Shown piece by piece: positions 49,076 to 57,802 of a stretch of 64,000 nucleotides of DNA. Source of the stretch: Mycobacterium hubeiense. Lineage in GTDB: Bacteria; Actinomycetota; Actinomycetes; Mycobacteriales; Mycobacteriaceae. The notes below the pieces were generated by a model. It had not been told where the DNA came from. It searched no databases and was given only the letters and a program-made list of their open reading frames with translations. Positions within the stretch are counted from its first letter, which is position 1; each line of letters begins with the position of its first letter. The stretch is taken from positions 62,001 to 126,000 of the forward strand of contig NZ_PIZU01000004.1 of assembly GCF_002838065.1 (NCBI RefSeq), read 5' to 3'. The translations under genes were made by a program, and so were the position numbers.

Positions 49076-49449
49076 TAGCTCTTCTCCTTCTTGGCGCCGT
49101 AGCGGCTGCGGGCTTGCTTGCGGTTCTTGACACCCTGGGTGTCCAGCGAGCCCCGGATGATCTTGTAGCGGACACCGGGCAGGTCCTTCACACGTCCGCC
49201 GCGCACCAGCACCATGGAGTGCTCCTGCAGGTTGTGGCCCTCGCCCGGGATGTAGGCGGTGACCTCCACCTGACTGGTCAGCTTGACGCGCGCGACCTTG
49301 CGAAGCGCCGAGTTCGGCTTCTTCGGAGTGGTGGTGTACACGCGAGTGCACACGCCGCGGCGCTGCGGACTGCCCTTGAGGGCGGCCGTCTTCACCTTGG
49401 CGATCTTGTCGCGGCGCCCCTTGCGGACCAGCTGCTGGATGGTTGGCAT
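49075..49449 (-). CDS. rpsL: 30S ribosomal protein S12
   Basis: Codes for 124 residues, full length. Lys43 ([13 protein letters not shown]) and Lys88 ([12 protein letters not shown]) are both present, so the common streptomycin-resistance changes are absent. S12 is at the decoding centre. It is the first gene of the str operon, with a promoter-like sequence about 230 bp upstream. Confidence 0.99.
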
Positions 49450-49676
49450 CTACCGGCTTTCTGTGTGTCTTTCGGTTGGCTCTTCTGTAGTTCTAAGTCT
49501 CTGTACTGCTGTTATCACCCGGGTGGCTACCCCGCGACCGGGCGTGTCGCACGCGCTGAGCACCGGTTGTTTTGCGGTGCAATTCCGATGCTCACGACAT
49601 GCGAATTGGCCCGGCGTGCGGGCATGCTTGCAGAATCGCTGACTGCAAGCGCCTTATCTGCCAGGCACGATCGTCC

Positions 49677-49706
49677 ACAATACCAGGGCGGGCTACCTCG
49701 CTCCAA
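49677..49706 (-). promoter_or_regulatory. Probable promoter of the str operon
   Basis: On the minus strand TTGGAG (49706-49701) and TATTGT (49682-49677) are 18 nt apart, giving a leader of roughly 220 nt before rpsL. The 296-bp gap between rpsL and the tetR gene has no reading frame of note. Confidence 0.55.
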
Positions 49707-49745
49707 ACCCGCGACCGACGGTCTTACCGCAGGTCAGCGATGACT

Positions 49746-50312
49746 CTACCGGCGCTCCATCCCGGCCGCGAGCCGCAGCACCATATCGGTGAACACGGCG
49801 TCGGTATCGATGCCGTTCATCACACCCGTCATCTCCAGCAGCACGAATCCGTGCATCGCCGACCAGAACTCCAGCGCGGCATAGAACGCGTCGTCACCCT
49901 CCAGCCCGTAGGACTCCAGCACCGAGATGACCGGTGCGGCCGCGCGATGGGTGGCCTCGGTGAATTCCGGGTCGTCCCCGCCGAGCGGCATCCGGGTGAA
50001 CGCCGAGTACCGGCCGGGGTGGTGATGGGCGTAGCTGCGGTAGGCGCCGGCCATCACCATCACCGCGTCGTCGCGGGTGCGGCCCTGGCCGACGGTGTTG
50101 AGCATGTCGATGATGTCGCCGACCACCCGCATCCGGACGGTGCGGCGCAGGTCGTCGAGGCTGTGCACGTGGTTGTACAGCGACGGTCCCTTGGTGCCGA
50201 GCTGATTGGCCAGCGCGTTGATGGTCAGCGCATCCCAGCCTTCACGGTCGAGGAAGGTCAGCGCGGCGTTGACGATGGAGTCGCGGCTCAGCTTGGTCGC
50301 GCGCACCGCCAT
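49746..50312 (-). CDS. TetR-family regulator upstream of rpsL
   Basis: Codes for 188 residues from ATG 50312 (MAVRATKLSRDSIVNAALTF); the longer frame runs through the operator. The helix-turn-helix reads ALTINALANQLGTKGPSLYNHVHSLDDL, and the C-terminal domain is of the TetR_C type with many aromatic residues. In M. tuberculosis Rv0681 holds this position. A palindrome lies 35 bp upstream. Its stop is 297 bp from rpsL on the same strand. Confidence 0.9.
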   Translation of the reverse strand: MAVRATKLSRDSIVNAALTFLDREGWDALTINALANQLGTKGPSLYNHVHSLDDLRRTVRMRVVGDIIDMLNTVGQGRTRDDAVMVMAGAYRSYAHHHPGRYSAFTRMPLGGDDPEFTEATHRAAAPVISVLESYGLEGDDAFYAALEFWSAMHGFVLLEMTGVMNGIDTDAVFTDMVLRLAAGMERR

Positions 50313-50346
50313 GGTTGGACCGCCCTTCAGTTCGTGTGACCTGGAA

Positions 50347-50365
50347 AAACTAACACCTCTAGTTT
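50347..50365. promoter_or_regulatory. TetR operator candidate
   Basis: AAACTA-ACACCTC-TAGTTT has perfect 6-bp arms around 7 bp, with 34 bp between it and the tetR start codon and 8 bp to the stop of the DUF3558 gene upstream. Autoregulation is likely. Confidence 0.6.
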
Positions 50366-50373
50366 CTCTGAGG

Positions 50374-50910
50374 TCAGTTGACACGGTCCGCACTGAGTTG
50401 GGCGAGTTGCTCGGTGATCGTGCACAGATCCGGCAGCATGGCCGGATTCATGGTCTGGATCGACCAGGTGATGACGTCGTTACCTTTGGCCACATAGATG
50501 CTGCAGGCGTTGGCGTCGTGGGCCTTGAAGCCCTTGTTGCCGTCGAGGGACAGCTCGGTGAGGGTGCGCCCGGCCTGTTTTTCCAGGTGGCGCTCGGTGT
50601 CCATATCGCTGCCGCGATACCACCACGTCGAGATGCCCATGCCGGCGCCGACGGTGCCGAACACGGTGTTCTCCTGCCAGAAGCAGCCCGCGTCGCTGAC
50701 CACCGCCTTGGTGAACACGCCCGGTCCGGCCGCCTTGTCGACGTCGGCGTCGGTGACCCCGTTGCAGTCACCGCTGTCGAAACCTGCGCCTGCGGCCGGT
50801 GGTGGTGTCGGCGCCGGCTCCGTCGGCTGATCCGACGATCCGCAACCGGCCACCGCGGCGCCCGCGGCCAACACCGCGAGGCACCTGATGACGAAGAACC
50901 GGCCAGTCAT
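50374..50910 (-). CDS. DUF3558 lipoprotein, first copy
   Basis: Codes for 178 residues. A lipobox (AVAGC, Cys23) is followed by a Pro-rich linker, then the DUF3558 domain with two conserved Cys in GCFWQE and ACSIYVAKG. Function unknown; family members are actinobacterial surface lipoproteins. It starts one base after the stop of the other DUF3558 gene, so the pair is co-transcribed. Confidence 0.8.
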   Translation of the reverse strand: MTGRFFVIRCLAVLAAGAAVAGCGSSDQPTEPAPTPPPAAGAGFDSGDCNGVTDADVDKAAGPGVFTKAVVSDAGCFWQENTVFGTVGAGMGISTWWYRGSDMDTERHLEKQAGRTLTELSLDGNKGFKAHDANACSIYVAKGNDVITWSIQTMNPAMLPDLCTITEQLAQLSADRVN

Positions 50911-50911
50911 G

Positions 50912-51445
50912 TCACATATCCGACGACAGCGTGGCCGACAACAGTTTTTCGGCGTCCTGGCACGGATCGCCGGTTTTCTCGCCGCGCAGCTGCACCCACC
51001 AACTCAGCACCCCGGTGCCGGCCGCGGCGGTGGCCGAGCAGGCCGCGCCGGTGGTGTCGCGGCGGGCCAAAAACGCTTGGTGGCGTTCGAGATCCGTGTC
51101 GGTGATCTGGGCGCCGCGTTCGTGCGCCAGGGCGCGTTCGCGGTCCAGCTCGCCGGATTCGAACCAGGAGAAGGTGACGTCGACCATCTTGTCGCCGCGC
51201 GCGAGCACGTACTGGCACACCGCGCCGCTGTACGGCCGCACCACATGGTCCGCGGTCAGGATCTCCTGGATGGAACTGTCGTGCAGAAGGCCGCAGCGGT
51301 CGTCGACATAGCCATAGCTACGGGTCGGATCGGGGACGGCGGGCTTGGCACGCTCGGCGGACCCGGTGACAGTCTGCGAACAGGCCGCGACGGTCACCAC
51401 CGTCGTGACCGCCGCGACAGCAACCGCACTCACCCGCCACCGCAT
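50912..51445 (-). CDS. DUF3558 lipoprotein, second copy
   Basis: Codes for 177 residues with a lipobox (TVAAC, Cys22) and DUF3558 features (DDRCGLL, AVCQYVLARG, DVTFSWFESG). It is upstream of its paralogue in the same unit, resembling the LprB/LprC pairs of M. tuberculosis. The two sequences are clearly diverged, so the duplication is old. Divergent from the DUF3060 genes, 87 bp away. Confidence 0.8.
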   Translation of the reverse strand: MRWRVSAVAVAAVTTVVTVAACSQTVTGSAERAKPAVPDPTRSYGYVDDRCGLLHDSSIQEILTADHVVRPYSGAVCQYVLARGDKMVDVTFSWFESGELDRERALAHERGAQITDTDLERHQAFLARRDTTGAACSATAAAGTGVLSWWVQLRGEKTGDPCQDAEKLLSATLSSDM

Positions 51446-51532
51446 TGGTCATCACGGTACCCAGCACCGTCGTTGATCGCGACTCATGTGAACGCGGCCA
51501 CGACACCGGCCGAGCGACGTACGCTCTCCCCC

Positions 51533-51976
51533 ATGATGTGGAGAGCTGTGGTCCGTTCGTTGGCGGCATGCCTGGTTGCGTTGCCGGTTGCACTGACCGC
51601 GGGAGCGCCGGACGCGGATGCACAACCGCGCGAGGTCTGCAACCCGTGGTTGCGTAACTGCGCCGACAACGCTGTCGTCGGTGCCCACGTCCCGGGTGAT
51701 ACCCACATCGTCGGGCAGGGCATCGAGCAGACGGTGGATTGCAACAACCGCACACTGCTGGTCAACGGCACCAACAACCAGATCACCGCGTTGGGCACGT
51801 GTTGGGCGGTGACGGTGCAGGGCTCGTCGAACGTCGTGGTTGCCGACACCGTCATCAACGACATCACGGTGTACGGCTGGGATCAGACAGTGCTGTTCCA
51901 CAACGGCACTCCGGTCTTGTGGGACCGGGGTCGTGAACTGGGCATGACGAATCGTCTGGATCGCGTGCCCGCGTGA
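51533..51976 (+). CDS. Secreted DUF3060-type protein
   Basis: Codes for 147 residues from ATG 51533. A signal peptide covers about the first 30 residues. The body has short repeats rich in Asn, Val and Gly (TLLVNGTNNQITALG, VQGSSNVVVAD), consistent with a small beta-solenoid-like fold. The family name DUF3060 is assigned from this pattern. The next gene is a lipoprotein of the same type. Confidence 0.72.
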   Translation: MMWRAVVRSLAACLVALPVALTAGAPDADAQPREVCNPWLRNCADNAVVGAHVPGDTHIVGQGIEQTVDCNNRTLLVNGTNNQITALGTCWAVTVQGSSNVVVADTVINDITVYGWDQTVLFHNGTPVLWDRGRELGMTNRLDRVPA

Positions 51977-51990
51977 GGAATCGAGGAGTT

Positions 51991-52389
51991 ATGCGCGCAA
52001 TCGTCGGTGTCGGCGCCGTCGCCGCGGCCATGATCGCTGTGGCCGGCTGTGGTTCGGAAAGCCAGGACACCAACAGGCCGACCGCGACGGCCGGTGAGCA
52101 GGGCGGCCAGATCGAGGTCGGCAACACGATCAACTACGGCTCTTTCGGCACCACCGCCGACATCGACTGTGCCGACGGCAAATCGCTCAATGTCGGGGGC
52201 GCCAACAACACGCTGACGGTGAAGGGCACCTGCGCCAACGTGAACATCGGCGGCTCGGACAACCGGATCACGTTCGACCGAATCGACAAGGAGCTCAGCG
52301 TCGTCGGGCTGAACAACACGATCACCTACAAAGACGGTGACCCGACGATCAACAACACCGGCTCGAACAACAAGATCTCCAAGGGCTGA
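51991..52389 (+). CDS. DUF3060-type lipoprotein
   Basis: Codes for 132 residues from ATG 51991, chosen for the close GAGGAG site; GTG 51973 overlapping the previous stop is possible. The lipobox (AVAGC) gives Cys20. The rest shows the repeats LNVGGANNTLTVKG, VNIGGSDNRITFD and LSVVGLNNTITYKD, about 20 residues each. It probably works with the preceding secreted paralogue at the cell surface. Confidence 0.78.
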   Translation: MRAIVGVGAVAAAMIAVAGCGSESQDTNRPTATAGEQGGQIEVGNTINYGSFGTTADIDCADGKSLNVGGANNTLTVKGTCANVNIGGSDNRITFDRIDKELSVVGLNNTITYKDGDPTINNTGSNNKISKG

Positions 52390-52400
52390 GTTCTCGCCCG

Positions 52401-53195
52401 TCAGGCCTTGGCGCCGTGCCTCCCCGCTCCGGCCGGAGCGCCATGCCGGCCTTCGCCGGCCGAAAACCGGCTGGCGCCTTCCAGCGCCTCGGCGGCAACC
52501 CGTGACAGGCTGCCGAATTCGACGTCCAGCGCCTCGGATTCGGACATCCCCCACTGGTTCAGGGCTGACAGCCGGTCGGAGCGCATGCACTGCTGCGGCA
52601 GCGCTGCCAATTCCACCGCGAGCTCCTCGGCACGTTGGCGCGCTTGGCCTTTCGGCACGACGCGGTTGGCCAGCCCGATCGCGAACGCCTCGTTCGCGTC
52701 GACGGCCCGGCCGGTGAGGATCATGTCCATCGCGCGGCTGTGCCCGATCAGCCGGGGCAACCGAATGGTGCCGCCGTCGATCAACGGCACACCCCAGCGC
52801 CGGCAGAACACGCCCATGACGGCGTCGTCCTCCATCACGCGCAGGTCACACCAAAGCGCCAGTTCCAGGCCCCCGGCGACGGCGTAGCCGCTGACGGCGG
52901 CGATCACCGGCTTGGACAGCACCATCCGGGTAGGACCCATCGGACCGGGTCCGGTGCGGTGCGCGGGGTTCGCGTCCGGGGTGTTCAGCGCCTTGAGATC
53001 GGCTCCGGCGCAAAAGGTTCCGTTGTCGCCCCACAGCACGGCGACGGACGCCGAGTCGTCCTTGTCGAATTCGTCGAACGCCTCGTAGAGGGCACGCGCG
53101 GTCGGACCGTTGACGGCGTTACGTGCCTCCGGCCGGTTGATGATGACGGTGGTCACCGGGCCATTGCGTTCGACCCGAACGGGTTCTGCCATCAT
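52401..53195 (-). CDS. echA5: Enoyl-CoA hydratase/isomerase family protein
   Basis: Codes for 264 residues. The crotonase oxyanion segments are CAGADLKALN near residue 67 and VSGYAVAGGLELALWCDL near 104; a catalytic-type Glu is in the GGLELA loop. It hydrates enoyl-CoA in fatty acid or related degradation. Its start overlaps the PaaX-like gene stop. The C-terminus (EGRHGAPAGAGRHGAKA) is a low-complexity tail. Position matches echA5. Confidence 0.88.
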   Translation of the reverse strand: MMAEPVRVERNGPVTTVIINRPEARNAVNGPTARALYEAFDEFDKDDSASVAVLWGDNGTFCAGADLKALNTPDANPAHRTGPGPMGPTRMVLSKPVIAAVSGYAVAGGLELALWCDLRVMEDDAVMGVFCRRWGVPLIDGGTIRLPRLIGHSRAMDMILTGRAVDANEAFAIGLANRVVPKGQARQRAEELAVELAALPQQCMRSDRLSALNQWGMSESEALDVEFGSLSRVAAEALEGASRFSAGEGRHGAPAGAGRHGAKA

Positions 53196-53923
53196 GCCTC
53201 CACTACTTGGGCGTTGTCGCGCCGCGCGACGAGTTCGGCGGCGAAGCTGGTGTAGGCCTCGCGCAATGCGGCGCCGGGCCAGTGGTCGGGTAGCAGCTCG
53301 TCGGGCAGCACGGGGTCGGTGAGCAGGTGCCGCACGATGCCTGCCGCGGCCACGAATCGACCGGGAACATCGGTGACCGTGGACATTTCGTCGAGCAGCT
53401 GGTGGCCGTCGCGCGCCCACCCGGGCAGGTCCCAGAGCCGGTTGGCGAGTTCGACGGGATCGTCGTCGCGGGAACGCAGCAGGCGCACCCTGTCGATGAC
53501 CTCTCGGGTCAGCTCCTGCTCAAGGTTGTCGGGCCGCAGCCACACCCCTTCGCGTAGCTCTCCGAATCGCTTGTCCTGCAATGTCGTCCGCAGTGCAGCG
53601 CGGGTACGGGCGTCGGTGCCCACGCTGGTGATGACCAATGTGGTCCAGGTGCCGTCCCACCTTCGCAGCCGGGGGTTGATCGCGTCGTCCTGGCGGCGCT
53701 GCCGCGCCAGCAGCCGGTCGGAGAGCCGGTAGCCGTCCGCAGAGCGGACCAGATCGCCGGCGCTGACCATGCGGGTCAGCGCCACCCGCAGCGTCGGCTC
53801 CCTGATGTCGAAATCCGCGGTGAGCCGGATGAGTTCGCTTGCGCTGGCCCATGCCGGATGGGCGCCCAACAGCACGCTCAGCACGACCGATCTGGCGGTC
53901 ATGCGGGAGAGCGTCTTGGGCAT
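53192..53923 (-). CDS. PaaX-family transcriptional regulator
   Basis: Codes for 243 residues. The N-terminal winged helix (ARSVVLSVLLGAHPAWAS, FDIREPTLRVALTRMV) and the central LRRWDGTWTTLVITS followed by FGELREGVWLRPDNL are typical of PaaX, a repressor that senses phenylacetyl-CoA in other bacteria. Here it lies between two enoyl-CoA hydratase genes and is coupled to echA5, so an acyl-CoA effector is likely. Confidence 0.85.
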   Translation of the reverse strand: MPKTLSRMTARSVVLSVLLGAHPAWASASELIRLTADFDIREPTLRVALTRMVSAGDLVRSADGYRLSDRLLARQRRQDDAINPRLRRWDGTWTTLVITSVGTDARTRAALRTTLQDKRFGELREGVWLRPDNLEQELTREVIDRVRLLRSRDDDPVELANRLWDLPGWARDGHQLLDEMSTVTDVPGRFVAAAGIVRHLLTDPVLPDELLPDHWPGAALREAYTSFAAELVARRDNAQVVEA

Positions 53924-53926
53924 CGG

Positions 53927-54865
53927 CTATACCCCGGATGCTTGACGACCGTGGTCGCCGAACGGTTCGTCGCGGTGCCGGACCGCTTCCCGGAAGCCGT
54001 GTTGCACCGCGTCGGCGACGAAGGCGTGCCCTTCGGGCGTGTGCCGGGCGATGCCGTCGAAGACGGTGCTGACCATCCGGCTGGTGGCCACCCCCTGCTG
54101 CAGCAGCGCCGAGTTCATCGCCAGCTTGACCATGATGAGTTGGTTGACGGGCACGGCCGCGATGCGTTCGACCAGCCGCTCGGTGCGCTCGTCGAGATCC
54201 TTGGCGTCGGGCGCCTCGATCGCCAGCCCCCACTCGGCCGCCTGCGCGCCGGTGATGCAATCACCAGTCAGCAGAAGGCGTTTGGCGCGTTGGTCGCCGA
54301 GCCGATGCGCCCACATGCCCGCGGCGGGCACACCCCACACACGGGTCGGCGGGTAGCCGATCTTGGCGTCGGCCGCGGCGATGATCTGGTCGGCGTGCAG
54401 CGCGATGTCGGTGCCGCCGGCCACACAGTAGCCGTGGATCTTGACCACCGTCGGCTTGTCGGCGTGCAGCAGGCTGGAAAAGCCGCGGACGAACCGGCTC
54501 ATCATCTGGTAGTCGATCATCGGGTCCCACGGCTTGTCGGGCAGATGGTTGACGGCCTGGGTTTTGCCGTCCAGCACGGTGCCCTCGTAGGGGCCGGTGC
54601 CGCCCGCCGAGGAGGTTCGATCGGCATAGGCGCTCAAATCGAAACCCGCACAAAAGCCTTCGCCCCGACCCGACACCAGGATCACGTGCACATTGGGGTC
54701 GAGGTCGGCCCTTTCGACAAGCGCCGACAGTTCCAGCGGCGTATCGGCGATGATCGCATTGCCCTTCTCCGGCCGGTTGAAGGTGATGCGGGCAACCCGG
54801 TCGGTGACCTCGTAGGTCATCGTCTTGAGGTGGTCGAAGTCGACGGGCCTGATCGCGTGTGTCAC
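53927..54865 (-). CDS. echA4: Enoyl-CoA hydratase/isomerase family protein
   Basis: Codes for 312 residues, longer than EchA5. Crotonase motifs are FCAGFDLSAYADR near residue 71 and IHGYCVAGGTDIALHAD near 142. The usual second Glu of the hydratases is not obvious in the GGTDIAL loop, where an Asp is seen, so the reaction may differ from classical hydration. Separated from the PaaX-like gene by three bases and from fadE8 by a hairpin. Confidence 0.87.
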   Translation of the reverse strand: MTHAIRPVDFDHLKTMTYEVTDRVARITFNRPEKGNAIIADTPLELSALVERADLDPNVHVILVSGRGEGFCAGFDLSAYADRTSSAGGTGPYEGTVLDGKTQAVNHLPDKPWDPMIDYQMMSRFVRGFSSLLHADKPTVVKIHGYCVAGGTDIALHADQIIAAADAKIGYPPTRVWGVPAAGMWAHRLGDQRAKRLLLTGDCITGAQAAEWGLAIEAPDAKDLDERTERLVERIAAVPVNQLIMVKLAMNSALLQQGVATSRMVSTVFDGIARHTPEGHAFVADAVQHGFREAVRHRDEPFGDHGRQASGV

Positions 54866-54878
54866 GTCATATCCTTTT

Positions 54879-54941
54879 CACCGAAATGGAACTCCGGGTT
54901 GTCAAGCAGCGCCCTTAGCAACCGGGAATTCCGTTTCGGTG
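54879..54941 (-). repeat. Large imperfect hairpin between fadE8 and echA4
   Basis: Arms 54879-54900 and 54920-54941 match at 19 of 22 positions around a 19-nt loop. It lies in the transcript just before the echA4 start and 12 bp after the fadE8 stop, so it may reduce read-through or stabilise the upstream part of the mRNA. Confidence 0.6.
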
Positions 54942-54953
54942 CAAGCCAACGAC

Positions 54954-56582
54954 TCATCCCTTGACCAGTGCCCGCTCGAGGATCGGCGCGAGATCCAGTC
55001 CGGTGGGCAGGGTTCCGAATGCGCCACCCCACTGGCCGCCCATCCGGCTGGCCAAAAACGCCTCGGCCACTGCAGGGTGGCCGTGGCGCACCAGCAGCGA
55101 GCCCTGCAGCGCCAGGCAGATGTCCTCGGCCACCTTGCGGGCCCGGTATTGGATGGTCTCGAGGTCTCCCAGGTCCGCCTTGAGCGTTTCGGTGTACGCG
55201 TCGAGCCGCGGGTCGTGGCCCTTGGTGGTGCCGAGTTCGTCGAACAGCACGTCGACGCATTCCGGGCGAGTGGCCATGGCGCGCAACGTGTCCAGCGCGC
55301 TGACGTTGCCGGACCCTTCCCAGATGCCCATCAGCGGCGCCTCGCGGTACAGCCGCGGCATGCCCGATTCTTCGACGTAGCCGTTGCCACCGAGGCATTC
55401 CATCGCTTCGGCGGCGTGCGGGGTGGACCGCTTGCACACCCAGTACTTGCTGGCCGCCAAGCCGATGCGTCGCAACAGCGTCTCACGCTCGTCGCCGCGC
55501 ACCGCGGCGTCGGTGGCACCGGCCATGCGCATCGCGACCATCGTCGCGGCCTCGGCTTCCACCGCGAGGTCCGCCAGCACATTGCGCATCAATGGCTGGT
55601 CAATCAGGTAGTCGCCGAACGCTTTTCGGTGCTGTGCGTGATGGATGGCTCGGGTCAGGCCGGTGCGCATGCTGGTCGCGCTGCCCAGCGTGCAGTCGAG
55701 CCGGGTCAGGTTGACCATCTCGATGATGGTCGGCACGCCGCGACCCTCCTCACCGACCAACCAGGCTGTCGCGCCGTCGTATTCGACCTCGCTCGAGGCG
55801 TTGGCGTGGTTGCCGAGCTTGTCCTTGAGGCGCTGCAAGAACATCCGGTTGCGGGTGCCGTCGGGCAGTACCCGCGGCAGGAAGAAGCAGCTGAGCCCGC
55901 CCGGCGCCTGCGCCAACACCAGGAAGATGTCGCACATCGGCGCCGAGGTGAACCACTTGTGGCCAGTAAGCGAGTAGCTGCCGTCGGCGTTGGGCACCGC
56001 CTGCGTGGTACCGGCCCGTACGTCGGAGCCGCCCTGCTTTTCGGTCATCGACATGCCCGCGGTGATACCGGCTTTAGTGGTGGGCACCTTGAGTTCGGGG
56101 TCGTAGACGCGGCTGGTCAGCAGCGGCTCGTAAACGGTGGCCAGTTCGGGGTTGTGGCGCAGCGCGGGGACGACGGCATAGGTCATCGAGATCGGGCACA
56201 TGTGACCGGGTTCGGGCGTCCACACCGCCGTCTTGGCGGCGCGCACAACATGTGCACCGGGCCGGTCGTCGGCCCACGGCGCGGCGTGCAGGCCGTGTTT
56301 GATCGCGACCGTCATCAACTCGTGGTAGGCCGGGTCGTACTCGACCTCGTCGACGCGGTGGCCGTAGCGGTCGTGGGTGTGCAGGATCGGCTGGTTGCGG
56401 TCGGCCAGCTCACCCCACCTTTGCGCCTGTGGGCTGCCGGAGATGGCGCCCAGCTCGGTGACCTCGTCGACGCCCCACTGTCCGCCTTCGCGGATCAGCG
56501 CCTCGACGAGCACCGGCGACGTGGCCGGGTTGTAGTTCTCCAGCGGCGGGACCTGATTGGTGACGACATGCGTGTCTGCCAT
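54954..56582 (-). CDS. fadE8: Acyl-CoA dehydrogenase, AidB-like
   Basis: Codes for 542 residues from ATG 56582 (MADTHVVTNQVPPLENYNPA). AidB-type acyl-CoA dehydrogenase features are seen: MSMTEKQGGSDVRAGTT near residue 180, the FAD-binding HKWFTSAPMCD near 217, and the C-terminal ECLGGNGYVEE near 401. The family oxidises acyl-CoAs or has AidB-like roles. It heads a run with echA4, the PaaX-like gene and echA5. Confidence 0.92.
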   Translation of the reverse strand: MADTHVVTNQVPPLENYNPATSPVLVEALIREGGQWGVDEVTELGAISGSPQAQRWGELADRNQPILHTHDRYGHRVDEVEYDPAYHELMTVAIKHGLHAAPWADDRPGAHVVRAAKTAVWTPEPGHMCPISMTYAVVPALRHNPELATVYEPLLTSRVYDPELKVPTTKAGITAGMSMTEKQGGSDVRAGTTQAVPNADGSYSLTGHKWFTSAPMCDIFLVLAQAPGGLSCFFLPRVLPDGTRNRMFLQRLKDKLGNHANASSEVEYDGATAWLVGEEGRGVPTIIEMVNLTRLDCTLGSATSMRTGLTRAIHHAQHRKAFGDYLIDQPLMRNVLADLAVEAEAATMVAMRMAGATDAAVRGDERETLLRRIGLAASKYWVCKRSTPHAAEAMECLGGNGYVEESGMPRLYREAPLMGIWEGSGNVSALDTLRAMATRPECVDVLFDELGTTKGHDPRLDAYTETLKADLGDLETIQYRARKVAEDICLALQGSLLVRHGHPAVAEAFLASRMGGQWGGAFGTLPTGLDLAPILERALVKG

Positions 56583-56592
56583 GCCGCCCATA

Positions 56593-57735
56593 TTACATTT
56601 TCTCGACAACCGCACAAGACTCGTAATAGTCGTCGTCGATTTCCTCGCGAACAGGCGCGGACTCGCACGGCGCAGCCTCCTCACGCGCGAGTTTGCGTCT
56701 GCTCAGCTGATTGAGCGCGAGCAGCACCACCGCCGCCAGCGCCCAGCCGAGCAGGATGTCGACGACGTAATGCTCCGCGGTATACACCAACGTGAACGCC
56801 ATGATCAGCGGGTAGGCCGCCAGCAGCGGCCGCCATTTGCGGTTCACCCGATGCCAGAGGAACGCCGCGACAGCCGCGGTCAACGCCGCGTGCAGCGACG
56901 GGATCGCCGCGACGAGGTTGACACTGGCCTGGCCCTGGTCGATCAGGGCGCTGGCGGAGTGCAGATTCAACTTGCCCCATCCGCGGGCGACGATGCGCTC
57001 GACCCACGGATTGGCGCCGTCCTGCGTGGTTTGCATCGCGCCGAGCAGCCCACCGCCGGGTTCGCCGCTGCCCCGGCGGAACATGCACCGCGGGTACGCC
57101 GGGCCGCCTTCGACATCGGCCGCGCTGCACCGTGCCGCCGCCCACGGGGGCGCGGCGGGCAGCACCGCGTACACGATCAGCGCGAGCAGGGACAGGCCGA
57201 CGAACAGCCGGACAAACGCCTTCCATTCCTCGCGGTCACGCAGCCACAGCACCCCCGCAACCACATACGGAAGGATGAAAAACGACATGTACACGCTGCT
57301 GATGACGATCTCCCACCACGGCGGCTGCGGGAGTTTGAGTCGTTCCTGCAGCCATACCGTCGGCATCGTCCCGAAGAACATCCAGCGGTCGGCGTCGGCC
57401 TGCCAATGCCACATGGTCGGCCGGCCGATCAGATCCGCCGCTCCTCTGCTGAGGTCGTAGGCGACAAGGATCAACGCGAACGGCAGCCAGTCGCGGATGA
57501 TGTACAGCATCCGCCGGCCCTGCCCGATGCTGGCGGCGGCCAACCCGGTGCAGATGTAGAGCAGGAGCAGTTCGCGGTTGAATGCGAAGCCGTCGGTCAC
57601 CGTCCGGTAGACCACCACCGTCGCCCATATCGCGATCGCCACCCACCGGGCGATCCTCAGCCATTTGTCGCGTGGCGCCGGCGTGGTATCTGGGGCGCGC
57701 GTCAACGCAATTGACGCTTCGTCAACTGCGGACAC
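56593..57735 (-). CDS. PAP2-family membrane phosphatase/phosphotransferase
   Basis: Codes for 380 residues with about eight transmembrane segments. The C-terminal active-site motifs are AAIPSLHAAL (the SxxH of PAP2 motif 2) and VYTAEHYVVDILLGW (motif 3, H-x3-D). This arrangement is typical of the PAP2_3 group, which includes inositol phosphoryl transferases. Likely a lipid or polyprenyl phosphate is the substrate. It occupies the place of lpqP in M. tuberculosis. Confidence 0.85.
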   Translation of the reverse strand: MSAVDEASIALTRAPDTTPAPRDKWLRIARWVAIAIWATVVVYRTVTDGFAFNRELLLLYICTGLAAASIGQGRRMLYIIRDWLPFALILVAYDLSRGAADLIGRPTMWHWQADADRWMFFGTMPTVWLQERLKLPQPPWWEIVISSVYMSFFILPYVVAGVLWLRDREEWKAFVRLFVGLSLLALIVYAVLPAAPPWAAARCSAADVEGGPAYPRCMFRRGSGEPGGGLLGAMQTTQDGANPWVERIVARGWGKLNLHSASALIDQGQASVNLVAAIPSLHAALTAAVAAFLWHRVNRKWRPLLAAYPLIMAFTLVYTAEHYVVDILLGWALAAVVLLALNQLSRRKLAREEAAPCESAPVREEIDDDYYESCAVVEKM

Positions 57736-57802
57736 TCCGACGAGATTAGTTCACCGCATTGTCATGGCGGGTTCAGGTACCCGTTCGGTTACCGAACCGT
57801 GT

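Noticed and set aside
49075..49449. Streptomycin-resistance change in S12
   Set aside because: Lys43 and Lys88 are both the normal residues.
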